DNA of 64,000 bases, taken from contig OX421966.1 in the NCBI GenBank assembly GCA_949128115.1, positions 7,192,001 through 7,256,000 of the forward strand, read 5' to 3'. Source of the stretch: Anaspis maculata. Its lineage: Eukaryota; Arthropoda; Insecta; Coleoptera; Scraptiidae. The translations under genes and the position numbers were made by a program. The notes below the pieces were generated by a model. That model saw only the letters and a program-made list of their open reading frames with translations. It was not told where the DNA came from and did not search any database. Positions 13,114 to 26,640 of the stretch are shown one piece after another. The stretch's first letter is position 1. Every line of letters starts with the position of its first letter.

Positions 13114-16100
13114 TCGTTCGTCAGATGTTGCGTTTGGAAAGAGTAGCTGCCAACTTCAAAAGTGGTTACCGATCGTTTTCAAAGTCACGTGGGTTGAAGC
13201 CTGAAGTCACGTGGGTTGAAGCCTGAAGTCACGTGGGTTGAAGCCAAAAGTCACGTGGGTTGAAACCTGAACTTTTTGGATAACAATTGTGTCTTTTCTT
13301 CTATATTTGTGTTCGTTCGTCAGATGTTGCGTATGGAAAGAGTAGCTGCCAACTTCAAAAGTGGTGACCGATCGTTTTCAAAGTCACGTGGGTTGAAGCC
13401 TGAAGTCACGTGGGTTGAAACCTGAACTTTTTGGATAACAATTGTGTTTTTCCTTCTATATTTGTCTTCGTTCGTCAGATGTTGCGTTTGGAAAAAGTAG
13501 CTGCCAACATCAAAAGTGGTTACCGATCGTTTTCAAAGTCACGTGGGTTGAAGCCTGAAGTCACGTGGGTTGAAGCCTGAGGTCAGGTGGGTTGAAGCCA
13601 AAAGTCACGTGGGTTGAAACCTGAACTTTTTGGATACCAATTGTGTCTTTTCTTCTATATTTGTGTTCGTTCGTCAGATGTTGCGTTTGGAAAGAGTAGC
13701 TGCCAACTTCAAAAGTGGTCACCAATCGTTTTCAAAGTCACGTGGGTTGAAGCCTGAAGTCACGTGGGTTAAAGCCTGAGGTCACGTGGTTTGAAGCCAA
13801 AAGTCACGTGGGTTGAAGCCTGAACTTTTTGGATACCAATTGTGTCTTTTCTTCTATATTTGTGTTCGTTCGTCAGATGTTGCGTTTGGAAAGAGTAGCT
13901 GCCAACTTCAAAAGTGGTTACCGATCGTTTTCAAAGTCACGTGGGTTGAAGCCTGAAGTCACGTGGGTTGAAGCCAAAAGTCACGTGGGTTGAAACCTAA
14001 ACTTCTTGGATAACAATTGTGTCTTTTCTTCTATATTTGTGTTCGTTCGTCAGATGTTGCGTTTGGAAAGAGTAGCTGCCAACTTCAAAAGTGGTTACCG
14101 ATCGTTTCCAAAGTCACGTGGGTTGAAGCCTGAAGTCACGTGGGTTGAAGCCTGAAGTCACGTGGTTTGAAGCCAGAAGTCACGTGGGTTAAAACCTGAA
14201 CTTTTTGGATACCAATTGTGTCTTTTCTTCTATATTTGTGTTCGTTCGTCAGATGTTGCGTTTGGAAAGAGTAGCTGCCAACTTCAAAAGTGGTTACCGA
14301 TCGTTTTCAAAGTCACGTGGGTTGAAGCCTAAAGTCACGTGGGTTGAAGCATGGAGTCACGTGGGTTCAAACCTAAACTCTTTGGATAACAATTGTGTCT
14401 TTTTTTCTATATTTGTGTTCGTTTGTCAGATGTTGCGTTTGGAAAGAGTAGCTGCCAACTTCATAAGTGGTTACCGATCGTTTTCAAAGTCACGTGGGTT
14501 GAAGCCTGAAGTCACGTGGGTTGAAGCCTGAGGTCACGTGGGTTAAAATCTGAACTTTTTGGATACCAAATGTGTTTTTTCTTCTATATTTGTGTTCGTT
14601 CGTCTGATGTTGCGTTTGGAACAAGTAGCTGCCAACATCAAAAGTGGTGACCGATCGTTTTCAAAGTCACGTGGGTTGAAGCCTGAAGTCACGTGGGTTG
14701 AAACCAAAAGTCACGTGGGTTGAAACCTGAACTTCTTGGATAACAATTGTGTCTTTTCTTCTATATTTGTGTTCGTTCGTCAGATGTTGCGTTTGGAAAG
14801 AGTAGCTGCCAACTTCAAAAGTGGTGACCGATCGTTTCCAAAGTCACGTGGGTTGAAGCATGAGGTCACGTGGGTTGGAGCCTGGAGTCACGTGGGTTCA
14901 AACCTAAACTTTTTGGATAACAATTGTGTCTTTTTTTCTATATTTGTGTTCGTTCATCAGATGTTGCGTTTGGAAAGAGTAGCTGCCAACTTCAAAAGTG
15001 GTTACCGAACGTTTTCAAAGTCACGTGGGTTGAAGCCTGAAGTCACGTGGGTTGAAGCCTGAGGTCACGTGGTTTGAAGCCAAAAGTCACGTGGGTTGAA
15101 ACCTGAACTTTTTGGATACCAATTGTGTCTTTTCTTCTATATTTGTGTTCGTTCGTCAGACGTTGCGTTTGGAAAGAGTAGCTGCCAACTTCAAAAGTGG
15201 TTACCGATCGTTTTCGAAGTCACGTGGGTTGAAGCCTGAAGTCACGTGGGTTGAAGCCTGAAGTCGCGTGGGTTGAAGCAAAAAGTCACGTGGGTTGAAA
15301 CCTGAACTTTTTGGATAACAATTGTGTCTTTTCTTCTATATTTGTGTTCGTTCGTCAGATGTTGCGTATGGAAAGAGTAGCTGCCAACTTCAAAAGTGGT
15401 GACCGATCGTTTCCAAAGTCACGTGGGTTGAAGCCTGAAGTCACGTGGGTTGAAGCCTGAAGTCACGTGGGTTAAAACCTGAACTTTTTGGATGACAATT
15501 GTGTTTTTCCTTCTATATTTGTGTTCGTTCGTCAGATGTTGCGTTTGGAACAAGTAGCTGCCAACATCAAAAGTGGTGACCGATCGTTTCAAAAGTCACG
15601 TGAGTGGAAGCCTGAAGTCACGTGGGTTGGAGCCTGAAGTCACGTGGGTTCAAATCTGAACTTTTTGGATAACAATTGTGTCTTTTTTTCTATATTTGTG
15701 TTCGTTCGTCAGATGTTGCGTTTAGAAAGAGTAGCTGCCAACTTCAAAAGTGGTTACCGATCGTTTTCAAAGTCACGTGGGTTGAAGCCTGAAGTCACGT
15801 GGGTTGAAGCCAAAAGTCACGTGGGTTGAAACCTGAACTTTTTGGATAACAATCGTGTTTTTTCTTCTATATTTGTGTTCGTTCGTCAGATTTGCGTTTG
15901 GAACAAGTAGCTGCCAACATCAAAAGTGGTGGCCGATCGTTCTGAAAGTCACGTGGGTAAAAGCCTGAAGTCACGTGGGTTGGAGCCTGGAGACACGTGG
16001 GTTCAAACCTGAACTTTTTGGATAACAATTGTGTCTTTTTTTCTATATTTGTGTTCGTTCGTCAGATGTTGCGTTTGGAAAGAGTAGCTGCCAACTTCAA

Positions 16101-19100
16101 AAGTGGTTACCGATCGTTTTCAAAGTCACGTGGGTTGAAGCCTGAAGTCACGTGGGTTGAAGCCAAAAGTCACGTGGGTTGAAACCTGAACTTTTCAGAT
16201 AACAATTGTGTCTTTTCTTCTATATTTGTGTTCGTTCGTCAGATGTTGCGTTTGGAAAGAGTAGCTGCCAACTTCAAAAGTGGTGACCGATAGTTTCCAA
16301 AGTCACGTGAGTTGAAGCCTGGAGGCACGTGGGTTGAAGCCTGGAGTCACGTGGGTTCAAACCTAAACTTTTTGGATCACAATTGTGTCTTTTTTTCTAT
16401 ATTTGTGTTCGATCGTCAGATGTTGCGTTTGGAAAGAGTAGCTGCCAACTTCAAAAGTGGTTACCGATCGTTTCCAAAGTCACGTGAGTTGAAGCCTGAT
16501 GTCACGTGGGTTGAAGCCTGGAGTCACGTGGGTTCAAACCTGAACTTTTTGGATCACAATTGTGTCTTTTTTTCTATATTTGTGTTCGATCGTCAGATGT
16601 TGCGTTTGGAAAGAGTAGCTGCCAACTTCAAAAGTGGTTACCGATCGTTTTCAAAGACACGTGGGTTGAAGCCTGAAGCACGTGGGTTGAAGCCAAAAGT
16701 CACGTGGGTTGAAGCCTGAAGTCACGTGGGTTGAAACCTGAACTTATTGGATAACAATTGTGTCTTTTCTTCTATATTTGTGTTCGTTCGTCAGATGTTG
16801 CGTTTGGAAAGAGTAGCTGCCAACTTCAAAAGTGGTGACCGATCGTTTCCAAAGTCACGTGGGTTGAAGCCTGAGGTCACGTGAGTTGGAGCCTGGAGTC
16901 ACGTGGGTTCAAACCTAAACTTTTTGGATAACAATTGTGTCTTTTTTTCTATATTTGTGTTCGTTCATCAGATGTTGCGTTTGGAAAGAGTAGCTGCCAA
17001 CTTCAAAAGTGGTTACCGATCGTTTTCAAAGTCACGTGGGTTAAAGCCTGAAGTCACGTGGGTTAAAACCTGAACTTTTTGGATACTAATTGTGTCTTTT
17101 CTTCTATATTTGTGTTCGTTCGTCAGATGTTGCGTTTGGAAAGAGTAGCTGCCAACTTCAAAAGTGGTTACCGATCGTTTTCAAAGTCACGTGGGTTGAA
17201 GCCTGAAGTCACGTGGGTTGAAGCCTGAGGTCACGTGGTTTGAAGCCAAAAGTCACGTGGGTTGAAACCTGAACTTTTTGGATAACAATTGTGTCTTTTC
17301 TTCTATATTTGTGTTCGTTCGTCAGATGTTGCGTATGGAAAGAGTAGCTGCCAACTTCAAAAGTGGTGACCGATCGTTTTCAAAGTCACGTGGGTTGAAG
17401 CCTGAAGTCACGTGGGTTGAAGCCTGAAGTCACGTGGGTTAAAACCTGAACTTTTTGGATAACAATTGTGTTTTTCCTTCTATATTTGTGTTCGTTCGTC
17501 AGATGTTGCGTTTGGAACAAGTAGCTGCCAACATCAAAAGTGGTGACCGATCGTTTTAAAAGTCACGTGGGTGAAAGCCTGAAGTCACGTGGGTTGGAGC
17601 CTGAAGTCACGTGGGTTCAAATCTGAACTTTTTGGATAACAATTGTGTCTTTTTTTCTATATTTGTGTTCGTTCGTCAGATGTTGCGTTTAGAAAGAGTA
17701 GCTGCCAACTTCAAAAGTGGTTACCGATCGTTTTCAAAGTCACGTGGGTTGAAGCCTGAAGTCACGTGGGTTGAAGCCAAAAGTCACGTGGGTTGAAACC
17801 TGAACTTTTTGGATAACAATTGTGTCTTTTCTTCTATATTTGTGTTTTGTTCGACAGATGTTGCGTTTGGAAAGAGTAGCTGCCAACTTCAAAAGTGGTG
17901 ACCGATCGTTTTCAAAGTCACGTGGGTTGAAGCCTGAAGTCACGTGGGTTGAAGCCGAAAGTCACGTGGGTTTGAACCTGAACTTCTTGGATAACAATTG
18001 TGTCTTTTCTTCTATATTTGTGTTCGTTCGTCAGATGTTGCGTTTGGAAAGAGTAGCTGCCAACTTCAAAAGTGGTGACCGATCGTTTCCAAAGTCACGT
18101 GGGTTGAAGTCTGAGGACACGTGGGTTGGAGCCAAAAGTCACGTGGGTTAAAACCTGAACTTTTTGGATACCAATTGTGTCTTTTCTTCTATATTTGTGT
18201 TCGTTCGTCAGATGTTGCGTTTGGAAAGAGTAGCTGCCAACTTCAAAAGTGGTTACCGATCGTTTCCAAAGTCACGTGGGTTGAAGCCTGAAGTCACGTG
18301 GGTTGAAGCCTGAGGTCACGTGGGTTGAAGCCTGAGGTCAGGTGGGTTGAAGCCAAAAGTCACGTGGGTTAAAACCTGAACTTTTTGGATACCAATTGTG
18401 TCTTTTCTTCTATATTTGTGTTCGTTCGTCAGATGTTGCGTTTGGAAAGAGTAGCTGCCAACTTCAAAAGTGGTCACCAATCGTTTTCAAAGTCACGTGG
18501 GTTGAAGCCTGAAGTCACGTGGGTTAAAGCCTGAGGTCACGTGGTTTGAAGCCAAAAGTCACGTGGGTTGAAACCTGAACTTTTTGGATACCAATTGTGT
18601 CTTTTCTTCTATATTTGTGTTCGTTCGTCAGATGTTGCGTTTGGAAAGAGTAGCTGCCAACTTCAAAAGTGGTTACCGATCGTTTTCAAAGTCACGTGGG
18701 TTGAAGCCTGAAGTCACGTGGGTTGAAGCCTGAAGTCACGTGGGTTGAAGCCAAAAGTCACGTGGATTGCAACCTGAACTTTTTGGATAACAATTGTGTC
18801 TTTTCTTCTATATTTGTGTTCGTTCGTCAGATGTTGCGTATGGAAAGAGTAGCTGCCAACTTCAAAAGTGGTGACCGATCGTTTTCAAAGTCACGTGGGT
18901 TGAAGCCTGAAGTCACGTGGGTTGAAACCTGAACTTTTTGGATAACAATTGTGTTTTTCCTTCTATATTTGTCTTCGTTCGTCAGATGTTGCGTTTGGAA
19001 AAAGTAGCTGCCAACATCAAAAGTGGTTACCGATCGTTTTCAAAGTCACGTGGGTTGAAGCCTGAAGTCACGTGGGTTGAAGCCTGAGGTCAGGTGGGTT

Positions 19101-22100
19101 GAAGCCAAAAGTCACGTGGGTTAAAACCTGAACTTTTTGGATACCAATTGTGTCTTTTCTTCTATATTTGTGTTCGTTCGTCAGATGTTGCGTTTGGAAA
19201 GAGTAGCTGCCAACTTCAAAAGTGGTCACCAATCGTTTTCAAAGTCACGTGGGTTGAAGCCTGAAGTCACGTGGGTTAAAGCCTGAGGTCACGTGGTTTG
19301 AAGCCAAAAGTCACGTGGGTTGAAGCCTGAACTTTTTGGATACCAATTGTGTCTTTTCTTCTATATTTGTGTTCGTTCGTCAGATGTTGCGTTTGGAAAG
19401 AGTAGCTGCCAACTTCAAAAGTGGTTACCGATCGTTTTCAAAGTCACGTGGGTTGAAGCCTGAAGTCACGTGGGTTGAAGCCAAAAGTCACGTGGGTTGA
19501 AACCTAAACTTCTTGGATAACAATTGTGTCTTTTCTTCTATATTTGTGTTCGTTCGTCAGATGTTGCGTTTGGAAAGAGTAGCTGCCAACTTCAAAAGTG
19601 GTTACCGATCGTTTCCAAAGTCACGTGGGTTGAAGCCTGAAGTCACGTGGGTTGAAGCCTGAGGTCACGTGGTTTGAAGCCAGAAGTCACGTGGGTTAAA
19701 ACCTGAACTTTTTGGATACCAATTGTGTCTTTTCTTCTATATTTGTGTTCGTTCGTCAGATGTTGCGTTTGGAAAGAGTAGCTGCCAACTTCAAAAGTGG
19801 TTACCGATCGTTTTCAAAGTCACGTGGGTTGAAGCCTAAAGTCACGTGGGTTGAAGCATGGAGTCACGTGGGTTCAAACCTAAACTCTTTGGATAACAAT
19901 TGTGTCTTTTTTTCTATATTTGTGTTCGTTTGTCAGATGTTGCGTTTGGAAAGAGTAGCTGCCAACTTCATAAGTGGTTACCGATCGTTTTCAAAGTCAC
20001 GTGGGTTGAAGCCTGAAGTCACGTGGGTTGAAGCCTGAGGTCACGTGGGTTAAAATCTGAACTTTTTGGATACCAATTGTGTTTTTTCTTCTATATTTGT
20101 GTTCGTTCGTCTGATGTTGCGTTTGGAACAAGTAGCTGCCAACATCAAAAGTGGTGACCGATCGTTTTCAAAGTCACGTGGGTTGAAGCCTGAAGTCACG
20201 TGGGTTGAAACCAAAAGTCACGTGGGTTGAAACCTGAACTTTTTGGATACCAATTGTGTCTTTTCTTCTATATTTGTGTTCGTTCGTCAGATGTTGCGTT
20301 TGGAAAGAGTAGCTGCCAACTTCAAAAGTGGTTACCGATCGTTTTCAAAGTCACGTGGGTTGAAGCCTAAAGTCACGTGGGTTGAAGCATGGAGTCACGT
20401 GGGTTCAAACCTAAACTCTTTGGATAACAATTGTGTCTTTTTTTCTATATTTGTGTTCGTTTGTCAGATGTTGCGTTTGGAAAGAGTAGCTGCCAACTTC
20501 ATAAGTGGTTACCGATCGTTTTCAAAGTCACGTGGGTTGAAGCCTGAAGTCACGTGGGTTGAAGCCTGAGGTCACGTGGGTTAAAATCTGAACTTTTTGG
20601 ATACCAATTGTGTTTTTTCTTCTATATTTGTGTTCGTTCGTCTGATGTTGCGTTTGGAAAGAGTAGCTGCCAACTTCAAAAGTGGTGACCGATCGTTTCC
20701 AAAGTCACGTGGGTTGAAGTCTGAGGACACGTGGGTTGAAGCCAAAAGTCACGTGGGTTAAAACCTGAACTTTTTGGATACCAATTGTGTCTTTTCTTCT
20801 ATATTTGTGTTCGTTCGTCAGATGTTGCGTTTGGAAAGAGTAGCTGCCAACTTCAAAAGTGGTTACCGATCGTTTCCAAAGTCACGTGGGTTGAAGCCTG
20901 AAGTCACGTGGGTTGAAGCCTGAGGTCACGTGGGTTGAAGCCTGAGGTCAGGTGGGTTGAAGCCAAAAGTCACGTGGGTTAAAACCTGAACTTTTTGGAT
21001 ACCAATTGTGTCTTTTCTTCTATATTTGTGTTCGTTCGTCAGATGTTGCGTTTGGAAAGAGTAGCTGCCAACTTCAAAAGTGGTCACCAATCGTTTTCAA
21101 AGTCACGTGGGTTGAAGCCTGAAGTCACGTGGGTTAAAGCCTGAGGTCACGTGGTTTGAAGCCAAAAGTCACGTGGGTTGAAACCTGAACTTTTTGGATA
21201 CCAATTGTGTCTTTTCTTCTATATTTGTGTTCGTTCGTCAGATGTTGCGTTTGGAAAGAGTAGCTGCCAACTTCAAAAGTGGTTACCGATCGTTTTCAAA
21301 GTCACGTGGGTTGAAGCCTGAAGTCACGTGGGTTGAAGCCTGAAGTCACGTGGGTTGAAGCCAAAAGTCACGTGGGTTGAAACCTGAACTTTTTGGATAA
21401 CAATTGTGTCTTTTCTTCTATATTTGTGTTCGTTCGTCAGATGTTGCGTATGGAAAGAGTAGCTGCCAACTTCAAAAGTGGTGACCGATCGTTTTCAAAG
21501 TCACGTGGGTTGAAGCCTGAAGTCACGTGGGTTGAAACCTGAACTTTTTGGATAACAATTGTGTTTTTCCTTCTATATTTGTCTTCGTTCGTCAGATGTT
21601 GCGTTTGGAAAAAGTAGCTGCCAACATCAAAAGTGGTTACCGATCGTTTTCAAAGTCACGTGGGTTGAAGCCTGAAGTCACGTGGGTTGAAGCCTGAGGT
21701 CAGGTGGGTTGAAGCCAAAAGTCACGTGGGTTAAAACCTGAACTTTTTGGATACCAATTGTGTCTTTTCTTCTATATTTGTGTTCGTTCGTCAGATGTTG
21801 CGTTTGGAAAGAGTAGCTGCCAACTTCAAAAGTGTTCACCAATCGTTTTCAAAGTCACGTGGGTTGAAGCCTGAAGTCACGTGGGTTAAAGCCTGAGGTC
21901 ACGTGGTTTGAAGCCAAAAGTCACGTGGGATGAAGCCTGAACTTTTTGGATACCAATTGTGTCTTTTCTTCTATATTTGTGTTCGTTCGTCAGATGTTGC
22001 GTTTGGAAAGAGTAGCTGCCAACTTCAAAAGTGGTTACCGATCGTTTTCAAAGTCACGTGGGTTGAAGCCTGAAGTCACGTGGGTTGAAGCCAAAAGTCA

Positions 22101-24310
22101 CGTGGGTTGAAACCTAAACTTCTTGGATAACAATTGTGTCTTTTCTTCTATATTTGTGTTCGTTCGTCAGATGTTGCGTTTGGAAAGAGTAGCTGCCAAC
22201 TTCAAAAGTGGTTACCGATCGTTTCCAAAGTCACGTGGGTTGAAGCCTGAAGTCACGTGGGTTGAAGCCTGAGGTCACGTGGTTTGAAGCCAGAAGTCAC
22301 GTGGGTTAAAACCTGAACTTTTTGGATACCAATTGTGTCTTTTCTTCTATATTTGTGTTCGTTCGTCAGATGTTGCGTTTGGAAAGAGTAGCTGCCAACT
22401 TCAAAAGTGGTTACCGGTCGTTTTCAAAGTCACGTGGGTTGAAGCCTAAAGTCACGTGGGTTGAAGCATGGAGTCACGTGGGTTCAAACCTAAACTCTTT
22501 GGATAACAATTGTGTCTTTTTTTCTATATTTGTGTTCGTTTGTCAGATGTTGCGTTTGGAAAGAGTAGCTGCCAACTTCAAAAGTGGTGACCGATCGTTT
22601 CCAAAGTCACGTGGGTTGAAGCATGAGGTCACGTGGGTTGGAGCCTGGAGTCACGTGGGTTCAAACCTAAACTTTTTGGATAACAATTGTGTCTTTTTTT
22701 CTATATTTGTGTTCGTTCATCAGATGTTGCGTTTGGAAAGAGTAGCTGCCAACTTCAAAAGTGGTTACCGAACGTTTTCAAAGTCACGTGGGTTGAAGCC
22801 TGAAGTCACGTGGGTTGAAGCCTGAGGTCACGTGGTTTGAAGCCAAAAGTCACGTGGGTTGAAACCTGAACTTTTTGGATACCAATTGTGTCTTTTCTTC
22901 TATATTTGTGTTCGTTCGTCAGACGTTGCGTTTGGAAAGAGTAGCTGCCAACTTCAAAAGTGGTTACCGATCGTTTTCGAAGTCACGTGGGTTGAAGCCT
23001 GAAGTCACGTGGGTTGAAGCCTGAAGTCGCGTGGGTTGAAGCAAAAAGTCACGTGGGTTGAAACCTGAACTTTTTGGATAACAATTGTGTCTTTTCTTCT
23101 ATATTTGTGTTCGTTCGTCAGATGTTGCGTATGGAAAGAGTAGCTGCCAACTTCAAAAGTGGTGACCGATCGTTTTCAAAGTCACGTGGGTTGAAGCCTG
23201 AAGTCACGTGGGTTGAAGCCTGAAGTCACGTGGGTTAAAACCTGAACTTTTTGGATGACAATTGTGTTTTTCCTTCTATATTTGTGTTCGTTCGTCAGAT
23301 GTTGCGTTTGGAACAAGTAGCTGCCAACATCAAAAGTGGTGACCGATCGTTTCAAAAGTCACGTGGGTGAAAGCCTGAAGTCACGTGGGTTGGAGCCTGA
23401 AACCACGTGGGTTCAAATCTGAACTTTTTGGATAACAATTGTGTCTTTTTTTCTATATTTGTGTTCGTTCGTCAGATGTTGCGTTTAGAAAGAGTAGCTG
23501 CCAACTTCAAAAGTGGTTACCGATCGTTTTCAAAGTCACGTGGGTTGAAGCCTGAAGTCACGTGGGTTGAAGCCAAAAGTCACGTGGGTTGAAACCTGAA
23601 CTTTTTGGATAACAATCGTGTTTTTTCTTCTATATTTGTGTTCGTTCGTCAGATTTGCGTTTGGAACAAGTAGCTGCCAACATCAAAAGTGGTGGCCGAT
23701 CGTTCTGAAAGTCACGTGGGTAAAAGCCTGAAGTCACGTGGGTTGGAGCCTGGAGACACGTGGGTTCAAACCTGAACTTTTTGGATAACAATTGTGTCTT
23801 TTTTTCTATATTTGTGTTCGTTCGTCAGATGTTGCGTTTGGAAAGAGTAGCTGCCAACTTCAAAAGTGGTGACCGATCGTTTTCAAAGTCACGTGGGTTG
23901 AAGCTTGAAGTCACGTGGGTTGAAGTTTGAAGTCACGTGGGTTATAACCTGAACTTCTTGGATAACAATTGTGTTTTTTCTTCTATATTTGTGTTAGTTC
24001 GTCAGATGTTGCGTTTGGAACAAGTAGCTGCCAACATCAAAAGTGGTGACCGATCGTTCTGAAAGTCACGTGGGTGAAAGCCTGAAGTCACGTGGGTTGG
24101 AGCCTGGAGTCACGTGGGTTCAAACCTGAACTTTTTGGATAACAATTGTGTCTTTTCTCCTATATTTGTGTTCGTTCGTCAGATGTTGCGTTTGGAAAGA
24201 GTAGCTGCCAACTTCAAAAGTGGTTACCGATCGTTTTCAAAGTCACGTGGGTTGAAGCCTGAAGTCACGTGGGTTGAAGCCAAAAGTCACGTGGGTTGAA
24301 ACCTGAACTT
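13114..24310 (+). repeat. Large satellite superunit, copy 2
   Basis: Near-identical copy of 1-11200 (landmark pairs under copy 1). It lacks two monomers (354 bp) near 22560, relative to the 9430-9800 region, so that two trimers are fused at 22322-22825. It regains 354 bp near 23090-23600, where copy 1 has a shorter form near 10350. The net offset returns to 13113 (11001 pairs with 24114). Similarity to copy 1 stops near 24310, where copy 1 enters the rearranged segment at 11201. Confidence 0.85.
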
Positions 24311-26640
24311 TTCAGATAACAATTGTGTCTTTTCTCCTATATTTGTGTTCGTTCGTCAGATGTTGCGTTTGGAAAGAGTAGCTGCCAACTTCAAAAGTGG
24401 TTACCGATAGTTTCCAAAGTCACGTGAGTTGAAGCCTGAAGGCACGTGGGTTGAAGCCTGGAGTCACGTGGGTTCAAACCTAAACTTTTTGGATCACAAT
24501 TGTGTCTTTTTTTCTATATTTGTGTTCGATCGTCAGATGTTGCGTTTGGAAAGAGTAGCTGCCAACTTCAAAAGTGGTTACCGATCGTTTCCAAAGTCAC
24601 GTGAGTTGAAGCCTGAAGTCACGTGGGTTGAAGCCTGGAGTCACGTGGGTTCAAACCTGAACTTTTTGGATCACAATTGTGTCTTTTTTTCTATATTTCT
24701 GTTCGATCGTCAGATGTTGCGTTTGGAAAGAGTAGCTGCCAACTTCAAAAGTGGTTACCGATCGTTTTCAAAGACACGTGGGTTGAAGCCTGAAGTCACG
24801 TGGGTTGAAGCCAAAAGTCACGTGGGTTGAAGCCTGAAGTCACGTGGGTTGAAACCTGAACTTATTGGATAACAATTGTGTCTTTTCTTCTATATTTGTG
24901 TTCGTTCGTCAGATGTTGCGTTTGGAAAGAGTAGCTGCCAACTTCAAAAGTGGTGACCGATCGTTTCCAAAGTCACGTGGGTTGAAGCCTGAGGTCACGT
25001 GAGTTGGAGCCTGGAGTCACGTGGGTTCAAACCTAAACTTTTTGGATAACAATTGTGTCTTTTTTTCTATATTTGTGTTCGTTCATCAGATGTTGCGTTT
25101 GGAAAGAGTAGCTGCCAACTTCAAAAGTGGTTACCGATCGTTTTCAAAGTCACGTGGGTTAAAGCCTGAAGTCACGTGGGTTAAAACCTGAACTTTTTGG
25201 ATACTAATTGTGTCTTTTCTTCTATATTTGTGTTCGTTCGTCAGATGTTGCGTTTGGAAAGAGTAGCTGCCAACTTCAAAAGTGGTTACCGATCGTTTTC
25301 AAAGTCACGTTGGTTGAAGCCTGAAGTCACGTGGGTTGAAGCCTGAGGTCACGTGGTTTGAAGCCAAAAGTCACGTGGGTTGAAACCTGAACTTTTTGGA
25401 TAACAATTGTGTCTTTTCTTCTATATTTGTGTTCGTTCGTCAGATGTTGCGTTTAGAAAGAGTAGCTGCCAACTTCAAAAGTGGTTACCGATCGTTTTCA
25501 AAGTCACGTGGGTTGAAGCCTGAAGTCACGTGGGTTGAAGCCAAAAGTCACGTGGGTTGAAACCTGAACTTTTTGGATAACAATTGTGTCTTTTCTTCTA
25601 TATTTGTGTTTTGTTCGACAGATGTTGCGTTTGGAAAGAGTAGCTGCCAACTTCAAAAGTGGTGACCGATCGTTTTCAAAGTCACGTGGGTTGAAGCCTG
25701 AAGTCACGTGGGTTGAAGCCGAAAGTCACGTGGGTTTGAACCTGAACTTCTTGGATAACAATTGTGTCTTTTCTTCTATATTTGTGTTCGTTCGTCAGAT
25801 GTTGCGTTTGGAAAGAGTAGCTGCCAACTTCAAAAGTGGTGACCGATCGTTTCCAAAGTCACGTGGGTTGAAGTCTGAGGACACGTGGGTTGAAGCCAAA
25901 AGTCACGTGGGTTAAAACCTGAACTTTTTGGATACCAATTGTGTCTTTTCTTCTATATTTGTGTTCGTTCGTCAGATGTTGCGTTTGGAAAGAGTAGCTG
26001 CCAACTTCAAAAGTGGTTACCGATCGTTTCCAAAGTCACGTGGGTTGAAGCCTGAAGTCACGTGGGTTTAAGCCTGAGGTCACGTGGTTTGAAGCCAAAA
26101 GTCACGTGGGTTAAAACCTGAACTTTTTGGATACCAATTGTGTCTTTTCTTCTATATTTGTGTTCGTTCGTCAGATGTTGCGTTTGGAAAGAGTAGCTGC
26201 CAACTTCAAAAGTGGTTACCGATCGTTTTCAAAGTCACGTGGGTTGAAGCCTAAAGTCACGTGGGTTGAAGCATGGAGTCACGTGGGTTCAAACCTAAAC
26301 TTTTTGGATAACAATTGTGTCTTTTTTTCTATATTTGTGTTCGTTTGTCAGATGTTGCGTTTGGAAAGAGTAGCTGCCAACTTCAAAAGTGGTTACCGAT
26401 CGTTTTCAAAGTCACTTGGGTTGAAGCCTGAAGTCACGTGGGTTGAAGCCTGAGGTCACGTGGGTTAAAACCTGAATTTTTTGGATACCAATTATGTTTT
26501 TTCTTCTATATTTGTGTTCGTTCGTCTGATGTTGCGTTTGGAACAAGTAGCTGCCAACATCAAAAGTGGTGACCGATCGTTTTCAAAGTCACGTGGGTTG
26601 AAGCCTGAAGTCACGTGGGTTGAAACCAAAAGTCACGTGG

